From positions 1 to 38,844 of the forward strand of contig DINU01000016.1 of assembly GCA_002426885.1 (NCBI GenBank): 38,844 nt of DNA. The letters run 5' to 3'. The notes below the pieces were generated by a model. The model did no database searches, had not been told where the DNA came from, and worked only from the letters and a program-made list of their open reading frames with translations. The DNA is from Patescibacteria group bacterium UBA5532 (lineage in GTDB: Bacteria; Patescibacteriota; Gracilibacteria; BD1-5; UBA2023). Below are positions 11,249 to 21,681 of this stretch, one piece after another (the first letter of the stretch is position 1; each line of letters begins with the position of its first letter). A program made the position numbers and the translations under genes.

Positions 11249-11488
11249 ATGCTTGGACCCCTCAAGAAAAGAAAAAGACTTCGTGTTCATGGATTCTTAG
11301 CCCGAAAGAACTCGGTCGATGGTCAAAAAGTCCTGACTTCACGCAGAAGAAAGTGAAGACATGTGCTCGCAGTAAGCTATCCGAATCGTTTTAAGAATGT
11401 CCGCGGAAAGTCTCGTCACCACAATATCGCTGGAGGAAATGCCCGTATTATGACTTTCCCTCATTCTACAGAGCGCTTTCGTGCATAA
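11249..11488 (+). CDS. rpmH: 50S ribosomal protein L34 with C-terminal extension
   Basis: The first about 43 residues are bL34: KKRKRLRVHGFLARK, GQKVLTSRRRKGRHVLAVS. TGA at codon 36 is the Gly of the RRxKGR motif. Typical L34 ends there at 44-46 residues, but this frame runs on for about 35 more (YPNRFKNVRGKSRHHN…TERFRA) to TAA, giving 79. The gene order rpmH-rnpA-yidC is the usual oriC-proximal cluster, although dnaA is not in the window. Confidence 0.93.
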
Positions 11489-11509
11489 TTCCACCCATTT
11501 GGGAAAAGT

Positions 11510-11914
11510 ATGATCCCAAAAAAAGAACGATTAACCGAATGAGAAATAAAAAAATGAGTGCGCCAAAAAAGTGCGCTCGTTTCTTCGCATTTTGTCGCGA
11601 ATGTACTTCCGAATCGAGATGGTTTCTGTAAATATGGCATTATATTCTCCCGAAAGCATACAAAGTGAAGTGTGAATAGGAACTTTTTTCGAAGAATGTT
11701 CTATAATGCTGTCGGGGAACATCGTATGCCACAGAAGAGTTATAACATTATTCTCATTCCGCGAAAAGGGAAAATTTTCGATAGAAAAAACCAGCGCCAC
11801 GTAGAAGAAACAGCCAAGGATATGGGTTTTCTCCTGGGACAGATTGCGCACATACAAAAATCGCATACACATTTTCCATCATCTCCCTCTTCGCATCACA
11901 GAAAAGAGTCATAA
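11510..11914 (+). CDS. rnpA: Ribonuclease P protein component
   Basis: A 134-residue frame with TGA at codons 11, 16 and 53. YGIIFSRKHTKGSVNRNFFRRMFYNAV corresponds to the RnpA core (the K.A..RN..RR RNR motif, residues 50-62), with UGA giving the glycine just before SVNRN. The C-terminus is His/Ser-rich and not conserved. RnpA helps RNase P RNA cut tRNA 5' leaders. It lies between rpmH and yidC as in most bacteria. Confidence 0.9.
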
Positions 11915-11944
11915 TGCGCTGTCGGAGAATAACCTTTTTTCTCT

Positions 11945-13147
11945 ATGTCGAAAGATCAACTCCTGAATATTGCGCTTTTTACACTTATATTTACCCTCGT
12001 TTTTCAGTTTTTCTTTACACCAAAAGAGACAGAACAACTGACTCCTGGTGTCGCACTCCTGGCGAACTCGAAAACCACGACGGTTCCATCGATTCCACAG
12101 GTTCGTGTCTATAATAATACGGATGGAAATTATGATTTCGATACATGTAATGATCTCGGAGTCTGGTTTAATTCTCAGAAGCTCGTATTTACAGATACAG
12201 AATATAGTACATTTTGTCGATCGGTTCATATAGAGCCTCACGGATGGTACTACCTTCCTTTCCGCTCGGTTGCTCCGCTTTTCACGAAGAGTGGCGACTA
12301 TCTGATACGACTCGGATCCGGCGATACCGCGCCTTCTCTGAGTATCACTCATGGCGAACCTGGATTTCTGAGCCGATTTTTTTCATGAATTTTCTTCGCA
12401 CCGATCTATAACTTTTTCGTCGCACTTCTGACATATATTCCCGGTCACTCACTCGGATGGGCGATCGTCATCATTACGATCCTGATCCGTCTCATCCTGC
12501 TCGTACCACAGAGACAGATGATGGAGAGCCAAGCAAAAATGCAGAAAATCCAGCCCAGAATCCAAAAAATCCAAGAAGAATTTAAGTGAGATCAAGCACG
12601 GATCGGACAAGAGCTCCTCGCACTCTATAAGAAAGAAAAAGTAAATCCTGCTGGATCATGTCTTCCACTTCTGATCCAGATGCCGATCCTTATCGGACTC
12701 TACTGGGTCATCTCGGGTATCAGCGATGTGACGAATCATTACTACTTGTATGATGCACTGAAATCATTTGATATTGAAGCTGTGGACTCACATTTCTTCG
12801 GGCTGAATCTTCAGGGCATCTGAGGGACAATCGGTATTATTTTTGCACTTGTGCTGGCATTCGTCCAATGGATTCAGGCAAAACTCTCATTTGCGCTGAA
12901 TAATACATCGAGTAAAAAACCTCAGCCGAAAGTCATCGAACAAAAAGAAAATGGAGAATTCTCGCCAGAGTCCTTCATGCCAGATCCACAGATGATGCAA
13001 AAAATGATGCTCTACTTCATCCCCGTGATGATCGGTATCTCTGCCCTTTTCCTTCCACTCGGTGTCGGACTCTACTGGTTTATCGGGACGATTTTCGTCA
13101 TTATTCAGCAGTGGTTTTTCCGGAAGAGAAAGACTCAGAAGAAGTAA
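11945..13147 (+). CDS. yidC: Membrane protein insertase YidC/Oxa1
   Basis: A 400-residue insertase. It has an N-terminal helix (8-25), an extracytoplasmic domain to about 145, then the conserved Oxa1 core: a helix around ILIRLILLVPQRQ, the cytoplasmic hairpin (MQKIQPRIQKIQEEFKGDQ…), KVNPAGSCLPLLIQMPILIGLYW, and a last helix pair FLPLGVGLYWFIGTIFVIIQQW. Three TGA codons (148, one in the cytoplasmic hairpin, one before the third helix) are read as Gly. It ends in TAA, followed by a terminator. Confidence 0.96.
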
Positions 13148-13165
13148 TATCTACACACTGTAAAG

Positions 13166-13193
13166 AAAAATAGAGACTCCGGTCTCTATTTTT
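13166..13193. terminator. Bidirectional terminator between yidC and the Rlu gene
   Basis: Twelve-base arms AAAAATAGAGAC / GTCTCTATTTTT around TCCG, with T-runs on both strands. The Rlu stop codon (13186-13188) lies inside the 3' arm, so the two converging genes share this element. Confidence 0.85.
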
Positions 13194-14169
13194 TTATAGT
13201 CTTTTTCTCATGCTGAAGTGTATCAAGAAATCCCTGAAAATCCTCTGGATATGGTGCAGAAATCGTGAGCGATGTGTGGGTGATCGGATGGACAAAAGCC
13301 AGCTCCCGCGCATGAAGCAGATGACGATGAATGTCATAGTATTTCTTCGCGAAGGCGTTTTCCGTGCGAGAACCATAGAGTTTATCACCGACGATGGGAG
13401 TCCCGAGTGACGCGAGATGGACACGAATCTGATGGGTACGCCCCGTCTCGATCTGACATTCTAGGAGAGCATATCGTTCAAATTCCTGTACGACGCGATA
13501 GTGCGTAATCGCTTCTTGTCATTTTTCTGGATCGATTTTCACCTTTGCTTCGTCTTTTGCTCACTCGATACGCGTGAGACGTTTTCGGATCGTGTCTCGT
13601 TTTTTTTCTGGGATTCCGACCACGATCGCATGATAGGTTTTCTGGATTTTCCCAGATTGAAGCGCATCGAGAAATCAGACAAGCGCTTGTTTTGTCCGTG
13701 CGATGATGATCGCTCCGCTCGTCTCACGATCGATCCGATGGACGAGCGATGGACGAAATGTGTGCGAAGAAGAAGTATCAGCAAACATATCATTGACTTG
13801 CTCGATCAGAGAGATTTCATGCGTCTTATGATCGCCGGGGTGGACATTTATTCCTGCCGGCTTATTCAGGATGATGCATTCCGCATCTTCGAAAAGAATA
13901 TATTTTCTGAGGTCGATACGTCACACGGAGCTCGTATTTTTTTGCACATGCCTCTGATACACTTCCCACACATCCGTCGGAAGAAATATCCGCACCTCAT
14001 CACCCTCGAGAAGCCGAGCATTATCTTTTTCCTTTTTGCCATTTACCTTTACTTTTCCCGTACGATTCATCTTATAAATCTCAGAAAGTGAGGCATTTGG
14101 CATGAGTTTTCTGAGAAATTTATCCAGTCGCTGATCAGCATCATTCGTATCGATGGAAAAAAGAAGCAT
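13186..14169 (-). CDS. RluA-family 23S rRNA pseudouridine synthase (RluD-like)
   Basis: A 327-residue enzyme that isomerises uridines in rRNA. It has an N-terminal S4 RNA-binding domain (DADQRLDKFLRKLMPNAS…) and a catalytic domain with HRIDRETSGAIIIARTK (Asp is the nucleophile) and the ETGRTHQIRVHLASLG motif. Four TGA codons are read as Gly. The start MLLFSIDTND follows a T-rich tract; ends in TAG inside the shared terminator. It lies 32 nt after the pilus genes on the same strand. Confidence 0.93.
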
Positions 14170-14201
14170 AGAAAAAAGAGAGAGGCTCGAGAAAAATATC
14201 A

Positions 14202-15116
14202 CTACTGGGAAACAGCATGGTCATATGCTGCATTTGTCGTCAGCTGAATCAGAGGGATGACGCGAGAACGCGCATATCCGTACACACGACCCTGTGCATT
14301 CATCGTCGTGAACTGAAGTGGAATCGAGATATTTCATGTCTTTATCTGATATTCCAGATATGGAAGCGGATCTCCTGTTGCAAGGAAAAATGACTCATTT
14401 ACAGAAAACTTGAGCGTGCAATTTCATTGGGACACATCACACGCGCTCGCGCTCGCGCTATAAAAACTATCGATCGATGATTCGATGCCCTCGAGCGAAG
14501 TCACATTCATATTTCCGATCGTAAATGGTGTCGAAGCAAAAGTGATAAGTGAATTTGAGCGCGATGAGAAATCCAGCATATCTACAGGATTTGCTATATT
14601 AGGTACGACGAGTTTTACGAGAATTGATCCCGATCCGAGCTGAAGTACTTCCGTGTTATTACCATCATTATTCAGATCCGGAACACGAAAAGTGATATTC
14701 ATCGTATTCATATTCAGACCGCTCGGAAGTACGAGCTGTATCGGCTGTCCCCGAGAAATAATTCCCCAGTCAGGATCATAGGCACTTTCTCCGAGTCATG
14801 GCGCGGGAAGCGTCGTCCCTCCAGTCATAACCTGTACAGTATATCCCGTAAATATTTGCGTGCTCGGGGTCGATTGAGGCTGAATAATCCAAGGCACTCG
14901 TCCACTCGAAGTATTCATCGTTCCTTCTATCGCAGTCGTCATCGCATAGTATGCCATATTTGCGCGCTCGATCCCCGCGACATTCTGAGAAAAGGGATAG
15001 AGCCTTTCGATAAAGACGACAGAAAGAACAGTAAAAATGCCGAGAAGTACCAGAGAAAAAAGGAGTGCAGATGCAGAGCGTTTACGAAGAAACAGAGGAT
15101 TATTGAGAGGAATCAT
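14202..15116 (-). CDS. PilX-like type IV pilus minor component
   Basis: A 304-residue protein with a short basic N-terminus (PLFLRKRSASA), one hydrophobic helix (residues 14-34, LLFSLVLLGIFTVLSVVFI), then a long extracytoplasmic beta-rich domain. This matches PilX-type minor pilus proteins, which lack the strict prepilin cleavage motif. Three TGA codons are read as Gly. Its start overlaps the end of the upstream PilW-like gene by 17 nt, so the two are translated from one mRNA. Confidence 0.6.
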
Positions 15117-16275
15117 CGAGTGTAATAATGTAATTAGTAAGGCTGACTGTCGTCGAGACAGAAATCTCAGGATCGATATTATGAAGGACACTCCTTTTTG
15201 CCCATCCATATCCTATGCGGATCTGCATACGAACGTATGGATGGACGATCTCGTTCGGATCCATGCCATAGGCGAGACGGAGCGTCTTCATGGGCTCGAT
15301 AAAAAACTGTGCATCACGGACATCGACACCATCTGGGAAAATATCGACCCAACCATCATCCTGATTTCCAGGTATTTTGTAGCGATTATTGTCAACACTG
15401 AGACTACAGGAGCTTTCCCAGTTCGGATGACACACCCATGTGTCGATGAGTCCATCGAATGCCCCAGGAGCATTCTCATCATGATTCAGTCCTATATCTT
15501 TTCCGACAAGTCGGAGCATCTGAATATTCCCGATACATCATGATCCCACGCCATTACTATCACACGTCGCACCAGGAGGAGCATTCGGATCAGGTCGTAT
15601 GACCCATCGTAGATAGGTCCGCTCATTTGTGAGTCTTTCATATAGATAGAGCTCACTTGTCCCTGTAAAACTTGGATCCAGTCCTGGTCCATCCCCAAGA
15701 TTTCTATCATCATTATCCCCTCGTGCACTTCCATCGCCATTTTCATCTCCATTATCGGCCGTTTCTCACTCAGGATAATTATAATCTGTAAATTGCTCCT
15801 TATATTCACCATATCGTTGTGGCTCTCCTGTCTGATCTCCAGCAGAAGTGCTCGGATTATAATAGTTATAGGATGAGAGACATCCATTCGTTCCAAGACG
15901 GTATACTCCATCTGTACTGGCACAGTAGTAGACACCATTTCCGAAAGTGAGCGCACCAAAGACGCCACCAGCTCCATAATTTCAGAATCCGGTAAATTGC
16001 GTGTAGTGCCCCATTGTTTTTCCAGTCCCGACAACCTGTCGGTTCCAGTACTCTTCATAATCGATCGATCCTCCTTCTTTTATCGTCGTCGCAAGCTGTT
16101 CGACGAAGAAATAGAGATCTTCTTCGAGCTCCACACGACTCATGATAGATGCACGCAGAACACTGAGATTCACAAGTGATGAAAAAGCATAGACGACGAT
16201 TATCGAAAAAAGCGCGATCACGAGGGTCACCTCGAAGAGTGTAAATGCCTTTTTATTGCGGAAATATCGTGACAT
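15100..16275 (-). CDS. PilW/PulJ-like prepilin with large C-terminal domain
   Basis: A 391-residue protein with an N-terminal class III signal: NKKAFTLFEVTLVIALFSIIVVYAF has the FTLxE cleavage/methylation site and the amphipathic helix of type IV pilins. A large domain follows, with an Asp/Asn/Gly-rich segment at about 172-205 that could bind calcium. At least three TGA codons (98, 170 and one near 244) are glycines; without them only the N-terminal 97 residues would be predicted. Length and order with the PilX-like gene suggest a PilW-type minor pilin. Confidence 0.75.
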
Positions 16276-16336
16276 AGGGCGAGATCAGAATTATGAGAAA
16301 ATCTTCATATCAGAACTTGATTTTTTTGAAAAATTC

Positions 16337-16365
16337 ATACTATTAGACAAAGATTACTTTTACAA
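16337..16365 (-). promoter_or_regulatory. Promoter of the minor-pilin operon
   Basis: The reverse complement gives -35 TTGTAA, a 17-nt spacer and -10 TAGTAT, about 60 nt before the PilW-like start. Confidence 0.55.
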
Positions 16366-17003
16366 TGAATTATAGCATAAACTCCAAAAATAGAAAAATA
16401 AAAACTCGAATTCTTTCATTTTTACGAAAGATGCAATTCGAGTTGCTTCACATGACACTGGGTGGAAAGATTATCACCCTTGGTTGTATTCTGAGTATCA
16501 CATCGCTTTTTTTTCCCTGGGTTCGTCTCTCGTCTGACTGACAAATAGTCGATTCGTATAGTGCTTTTTCTTTCCTGACGAGCTATGTCGGATATGTCGT
16601 GCTCTTCTTTTCCGTGTTTGTCCTCTTCTTTGCGGTCTCACACACACAGAAGGAGTTCGTGCGTGCAAAACTTCCGATTCACTTAAGCGATGGGGTAATC
16701 GCTTTTTTTATCGGTATTCTCTTTTTGCTCACAGCATTTCTGATCGCAGGGATGAATCGTATCCTGACAGGAGTCGCGAACGTCGTCGAGATTGGGGATG
16801 GATTGACATTCTTCGGAATGAGCTCGATCTTTTACATTACATGAGGAATCCTCCGAGAACGAGAAGAAAAACATGGAAATCGAAATAATCGATATCTCAG
16901 CCGATCTCCATGAGATCTCGAGGTAAAAAAATATGCCCAGACGCTCCACGCCGATACCCCAGAAGATCCCGATGAAAAAAAGAACATGTCGCTTCCATTT
17001 TAG
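16365..17003 (+). CDS. Four-helix membrane protein, unknown
   Basis: A 212-residue frame from ATG 16365 to TAG with three TGA codons read as Gly. It has four hydrophobic helices (after LGGKIITLGC, then YVGYVVLFFSVFVLFF, AFFIGILFLLTAFLIAG and near FFGMSSIFY) and a charged C-terminal tail. Alternative in-frame starts are 16431 and 16452. A stem AACTCGAATT / AATTCGAGTT (16403-16444) lies between the first and last of these and could be an untranslated hairpin if the later start is used. No family recognised. Confidence 0.65.
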
Positions 17004-17030
17004 TTGACTTTGTAGAGAAAAACATACTAT
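17004..17030 (+). promoter_or_regulatory. Promoter of the sigma4/HARE gene
   Basis: TTGACT (17004-17009), a short 15-nt spacer and TACTAT (17025-17030). It starts directly after the stop codon of the preceding gene. Confidence 0.5.
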
Positions 17031-17070
17031 GTAACCATTCTCCCTTTATTAATTTTTTACTCTCCCGTCT

Positions 17071-18123
17071 ATGCCCCTCACTGCTTGAACTCTCCTCGAA
17101 GATTTCACTCGCATTCTTTCATCTCTTACGGTAAAAGAACGTTCTGTTATCTCGCGTCGTATCGGCATGAACGGACCGCGTGAGACGCTCCAGGAAATAG
17201 GTGACGACTATGACATTACCCGCGAACGTGTCCGTCAGATCGAAGATGTCGGGATTCAGAAGATTGGTCGTATCGTAAAGTCGACTCCTCTCGCATCGAT
17301 CCAGGATCTTGGGAAGGAGATTGTCATGCTTCATGGTGGGCTCGTTACGCGCAATACTCTGATCAACGCGATCATGAAGGATCTGAAAATGAACGACTAT
17401 TCGAGTGAAAGTATTATCGATATTATTCTTCAGTCAGACTTCGGAATTCAGAAGAGTAAGCCACAGCTCGGAACGCGAACTTATTTTCATCTCCCTGAGA
17501 TTAATAAGAAACTCGTCGACTCGATCCATAAAGAAGCGGTAAAAGCCCTCAAGAAAAAAGGAGATATTATGGAGGTATCCGTACTCTATGATGCGATAAA
17601 AGTGAATCTGTTCCCTCTTTTCGGAAAGATCGAGACACTTCTCATCGACTCGACACTCGATATTTTCCTCGATATTGTAAAGGGGGAAGAGAAATTTATC
17701 GGACTCGAGAAGTGGAAGATTCTGAACCCCTCGACTCTGAAAGATAAGACGATTTATGTCCTGAAAAAGCGGAAAGAACCGATGCACTTTATCGATATTA
17801 CAAACACGATTACCGAGCATTTTCGCTCACCTGTAAAAGTCTCTACGATTCATAATGAACTTATTCGCAATAGTGAATTCGTCCTCATTGGTCGTGGAAT
17901 CTACGTCCTCAAAGACTGGGGATATAAAGACGGGACTGTGCTCGATGTGATACTCGAGGTATTCCAGAAGGCTGGTGGTCCTCTCTCGAAAGAGGAGATC
18001 ATGAATCGTGTCCTCAAGACACGAAAGGTAAAAGAGACGACCATCTACATGAATCTCCAGAACAAGAAGTATATAGAACGTGTCGGACGTAATCTCTACC
18101 AAGCAAAAAGTACCAACCAGTAA
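17071..18123 (+). CDS. Sigma-70 region 4 / HARE-HTH domain protein
   Basis: A 350-residue protein. Residues about 10-70 resemble sigma factor region 4 (LTVKERSVISRRIG…TLQEIGDDYDITRERVRQIE…IGRI), the part that contacts the -35 element. The remainder has repeated winged-helix-like segments; the C-terminal one (VLDVILEVFQKAGGPLSKEEIMNRVLKTRKVKETTIYMNLQNKK) looks like the HARE-HTH/RpoE-delta fold. It lacks sigma region 2, so it cannot be an ordinary sigma factor. It is probably an RNA polymerase-associated regulator. One TGA (codon 6) is read as Gly; the start is upstream of it. It is followed by a strong terminator. Confidence 0.75.
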
Positions 18124-18137
18124 TATAAAAACACACC

Positions 18138-18160
18138 ATCCCGAGCGCTCGGGATTTTTT
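18138..18160 (+). terminator. Intrinsic terminator
   Basis: Perfect stem ATCCCGAG / CTCGGGAT followed by six T, 14 nt after the preceding stop codon. Confidence 0.9.
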
Positions 18161-18173
18161 ATCTCAGAAAAAT

Positions 18174-18884
18174 ATGGATTTTTCACAGTTTCATGACGCG
18201 TTCCAAAAGGAGATGAGTATGAAATCAGAGCCCAGTGAACATGAGAAAAAACTCTTTCAGAAGTCAAAACGATATGTTGCTCGCATCGCCCATATTCCTG
18301 GGATCGAGATGATCGCGGTCGGAAATAGTCTCTCTATGTACAGCACACATACTGACTCAGATATCGATCTCTTTATCGTGACACATCCAGGATATATGTG
18401 GTTTGTGCGTGTATGTGTCACGAGTATTTTTTTGATATTCTGAGTCTGGAGACGATGAAATGACATTGCAGAGAATTTCTGTCTCTCCTTTTTCATGACG
18501 ACGGATGCACTCGCGCTCGAATCGATCGCAATTCCGAACGATATCTATCTCTATTACTGGATCTATTATCTGAAGCCGATTATGGTCCGAGGCACTCTTT
18601 ATGAGGATTTTCTCGAGAAGAATACATGGGTAAATATCCCAGAAAAGCAGAAAAAAGAGAATCTTCAGTATGCAATAATACTCGAAGCAAAGAGACCAGT
18701 ACTCGATCGATTCTGGAAAATGTGTGATCGGATTTTTCATTTCTTCTTCTTCAGGAAAACTCAGAAGCAAAATGAACGACTCGGGAATCCGAAGGGCGTC
18801 ATACTGTCCGATACCATACTCAAATTTCATGTCAATGACCGTCGTGAAGCGATTCGTGACCGTCTTCTCTCTTCTTTTCACTAG
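18174..18884 (+). CDS. Nucleotidyltransferase-fold protein
   Basis: A 236-residue frame. VGNSLSMYSTHTDSDIDLFIVT (residues 49-70) is the minimal nucleotidyltransferase motif, GNS followed by an acidic DxD pair (Asp63, Asp65). The remainder is helical and aromatic-rich. Two TGA codons fall just after LIF and WRR. Substrate unknown. It ends in TAG and is followed after 1 nt by the CDF transporter, so they are co-transcribed. Confidence 0.75.
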
Positions 18885-18885
18885 T

Positions 18886-19818
18886 ATGTCATTTTCATTT
18901 CCATCAAAAACACCCGAGTCAAGTATACAATTCGCGACCATAATCTCCTTTTTATTGGTCGTGATAAAAGGATCGATCGGTATTCTCTCCTGATCACTTG
19001 CGATCCTCGGATCAGCACTTGATTCATTTTTCGATATATTCGTGTCGGGGATAAATCTTTTTACCCTCAAACTCTCACGCCATAAAAAAACTCAAGATTT
19101 CTCCTATGGATACTGAAAAGCGCAAGGATTCGGGGCAGTATTCGAATGAATCGTAATATGTGCTACCGGGGTAGCACTGGTATGGTGAGCAGTACAATCT
19201 TATCGGGCACATGCAGTAATGGCGATCGAGCTCTTAGAGCTCGGGATTATGCTTGTTGCCATGTGTGGATCACTTCTGATTCTCTGGAATTTTAAACAGG
19301 TAAAACGAAATCACACCTCTCTTTTGCTCGACTCGGATATTCTTCACTATTCTTCGGATCTCTATATGAATGGTGGTGTACTTCTCTCGCTGATCGGGAC
19401 GCGATTTCTCGGATGGTGGTGGCTCGATAGTCTCTCTGGATGAATCATCGGTATTTTCATCGTATGGAATAGTCTCGAAATCCTGAAAAAAGCGGGACAT
19501 ATGCTCCTCGATCATTCGCTCGATCCAGAGAATCTCCTCGAGGTAAATCATATTCTTACATCATATCCAGAAATCGAATCGTACCATAATCTCCGCACGC
19601 GACGATCAGGAGATGATATATTTCTCGAAGTGCATCTCGTCTTCCGGGATAAGAAGATCCTCCTCCATGATGCACATGAAATAGCCGATATGATAGAGAA
19701 AGATCTGATATGATTCTTCCCAAAAATATATGCGACCCTTCATCTCGAAGTCAATGAATCGGAGCCCTATGAACACGAAAATGAGAATAAATCAAATTTT
19801 TTGCATAAAAAAGAATAA
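18886..19818 (+). CDS. Cation diffusion facilitator transporter (CDF family)
   Basis: A 310-residue efflux transporter for divalent metals such as Zn or Fe. SLAILGSALDSFFD (Asp46, Asp50) is the first metal-site helix, FSYGYGKAQGFGAVFEG the conserved loop, HYSSDLYMNGGVLLSL the second site helix, and a cytoplasmic ferredoxin-like domain follows (residues 200-290). Six TGA codons are read as Gly, including those of SYGYGK and FEGI, which are conserved in the family. Metal specificity cannot be told. Confidence 0.92.
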
Positions 19819-19829
19819 TCTGCTAGAAT
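19801..19829 (+). promoter_or_regulatory. Major pilin promoter
   Basis: -35 TTGCAT (19801-19806), 17-nt spacer, -10 TAGAAT (19824-19829), overlapping the end of the transporter gene. The predicted leader to the pilin ATG is about 90 nt. Confidence 0.7.
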
Positions 19830-19926
19830 AGTCAAGAAATGGTATACCGAGTGCAGAACTTCCGTCTTGCATTCAGGAAAAAATCGTTATACTGTCCTCA
19901 TCTGTTTTATTTCTTATTTCTACTCT

Positions 19927-20439
19927 ATGCGACTTCTTTCTTCTCGTGCATTCACACTCGTGGAGCTTATGATCGTCTTGGCTATTATCGGTATCCTCGC
20001 TGCGGCGCTCTTTCCGCAAATGACAGGATTCCTTGAGCGAGCACGTGATACAGGGCGTATTGCCGATCTAAACAATAGTAAGGCAAACATTCAGACGTTT
20101 AATGCAGAACAGGCACGGTATCCGCAACCTGCAGATACCGTCGATACGGGAAACTGTTTCTCTACTGTAGATGGAGATAATCCAAATGATACGTTTTTCC
20201 AGCAAATGTATACAAAAAGAAAAATCCCAACTGATCCTCAAGCAAGTCGAACTACGACTCCATGTGCAAATGCAGGGTCATATGGATACAAATATGTAGA
20301 TAATGGTGTAAACTATATGCTCTGGGCTCACCTTGAGAATAATGCACGAGGGAATCTCGATATAGCGAGCGTAGCTGGTGTCGACACTGTTGTCATAGAT
20401 TACACTTCAAGTGGATCGGCATACATCGTCACTCCATAA
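19927..20439 (+). CDS. Type IV major pilin (PilA/PilE-like)
   Basis: A 170-residue prepilin. MRLLSSRAFTLVELMIVLAIIGILAAALFPQ is the class III leader (cleavage expected before Phe of FTLVE) and the N-terminal assembly helix. The globular domain has Cys pairs near CFSTVDGD and TPCANAG that may form a disulfide. No TGA despite several glycines, consistent with high expression. The start used is the ATG directly before LLSSRAFTLVE; an upstream in-frame ATG at 19867 is less likely. It has its own promoter and terminator. Confidence 0.93.
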   Translation: MRLLSSRAFTLVELMIVLAIIGILAAALFPQMTGFLERARDTGRIADLNNSKANIQTFNAEQARYPQPADTVDTGNCFSTVDGDNPNDTFFQQMYTKRKIPTDPQASRTTTPCANAGSYGYKYVDNGVNYMLWAHLENNARGNLDIASVAGVDTVVIDYTSSGSAYIVTP

Positions 20440-20458
20440 TCTTAAATTATAGAAGACA

Positions 20459-20488
20459 AAAAATCTCGAGAGAACTCGAGATTTTTTT
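20459..20488. terminator. Terminator of the pilin gene
   Basis: Arms AAATCTCGAG / CTCGAGATTT around AGAA with flanking A and T runs, 20 nt after the pilin stop. The next 130 nt (20489-20617) show no gene. Confidence 0.9.
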
Positions 20489-20617
20489 ATGGAACAGCGG
20501 GGAATATATTCGAATGCATATTATCGACTTCCTGGAATTCTCTCGAGAAGTATGCTCTCAAATAACGAATATTCTGGAGTAAAAACTGAAGGACTCGCTC
20601 GTTTCAATCGAGGATAC

Positions 20618-21070
20618 CTATGAAAAGAGTGTATATTCTTTTCATACATGTGTAATCGCTCATTTCCTCTTCTGAAATTCAGAGAGAACACCATTTATAA
20701 AAGCCCTTCCAGATTCATCAGAGAACTCCTTCGCGAGCTCCACCGCTTCATTCATAGACACCTTCTCACTCACATCCCCACCAGTGTAATAGAGCATCTC
20801 ATAGAGTGCGATCATCAGGATAACTAGATGGATCGTGGGCATGCTTTTTATGGTAAATTTCGGAGCGAGCTCGGAAATAAGTCCGAGAAGTTCTGACTGT
20901 TTTTCGATAATTCCCCTTTCCATATTTTCATAGTACACTTCATCAATTTTCGGGGCATTCTCAAAATACGTAGACACAAAAACATCTCGTGTAAACGAGA
21001 CGTTTTCATAGATACGACTATAGAGTGACTGGAGGAGAAATTGTCGAGTACGATGACGAGATGATGACAT
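20618..21070 (-). CDS. nusB: Transcription antitermination factor NusB
   Basis: A 150-residue all-helical NusB. RHRTRQFLLQSLYS at the N-terminus and MNEAVELAKEFSDESGRAFINGVL near the C-terminus are the family signatures. Two TGA codons near the end are read through as Gly, giving a 14-residue tail (GAITHVGKEYTLFS) to TAG. A perfect 9-base hairpin ATGAAAAGA / TCTTTTCAT (20620-20645) lies in that tail. Last gene of the long ribosomal operon, fitting its role in rRNA antitermination. Confidence 0.93.
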
Positions 21071-21126
21071 AATTCTGGTGTTTCAGGGATGATTCGACAA
21101 AAAATCTCTCGTATACACGAAGGAGG

Positions 21127-21363
21127 CTACGCGCGGATTTTCTTGATTGATTTCACTTTCTGGCGCTTCGGACTCAGAACAGTGCGTCCTTTATATGTCC
21201 CAGTAACTGGAGATGCGAAATGTGCAAGTCCGAGTGCGTTCCCATCTTTATCATACTGCAGTGCACAGAGATCTGTCAGTCTCTTGGCATTGATCCGCAC
21301 CCAAGCACTGTAGCGCTTTCTTCCGCGGACACGAGAGAGTTGTTGTTTTGGAGAAAAAGTCAT
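21127..21363 (-). CDS. rpmF: 50S ribosomal protein L32, zinc-less form
   Basis: A 78-residue protein whose N-terminal PKQQLSRVRGRKRYSAW and C-terminal LAHFASPVTGTYKGRTVL follow the bL32 pattern (PK…S..R…R; LPH…P..G.YKGR). Of the four zinc cysteines of classical L32 only one (in LTDLCAL) remains, so zinc binding is unlikely. Ends in TAG. Confidence 0.75.
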   Translation of the reverse strand: MTFSPKQQLSRVRGRKRYSAWVRINAKRLTDLCALQYDKDGNALGLAHFASPVTGTYKGRTVLSPKRQKVKSIKKIRA

Positions 21364-21381
21364 ACAAAAAAGTTAAAGGTA

Positions 21382-21654
21382 TTAGACGACGCTCACGTAT
21401 ATATCACGATACACATTCCCGTCAAAACGAACACGACGACGCTCTCGAAAAGAAACGACACCGTCATGTTGTGCATAGAGGGTAAAATCTTTCCCAGTAG
21501 AAACTCACTGTCATGCCCAGAACGTATTTCCTTTCTGACGAACGATAATATTTCCAGCGATAACAGGCTGTCCACCGTAGATTTTTACACCGAGTCTTTT
21601 TGCGACACTATCACGACCGTTTTGGGTCGATCACATCGCTTTTTTATGAGCCAT
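21382..21654 (-). CDS. rpmA: 50S ribosomal protein L27
   Basis: A 90-residue bL27 with TGA at codons 8, 48 and 50. MAHKKAMGSTQNGRDSVAKRLGVK and IAGNIIVRQKG are the conserved N-terminal half; codon 8 is the Gly of the GGST motif and codon 48 the Gly of the conserved HPG position. There is no extra N-terminal leader, so no protease-processing step is expected. rplU, the usual neighbour, is absent here. Confidence 0.97.
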
Positions 21655-21681
21655 AAAAAGTAAATGAAGTAAAATAAAGTA

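Noticed and set aside
13501..14091. Plus-strand open frame of 196 codons
   Set aside because: Antisense to the RluA-family gene, whose catalytic motifs are unambiguous.
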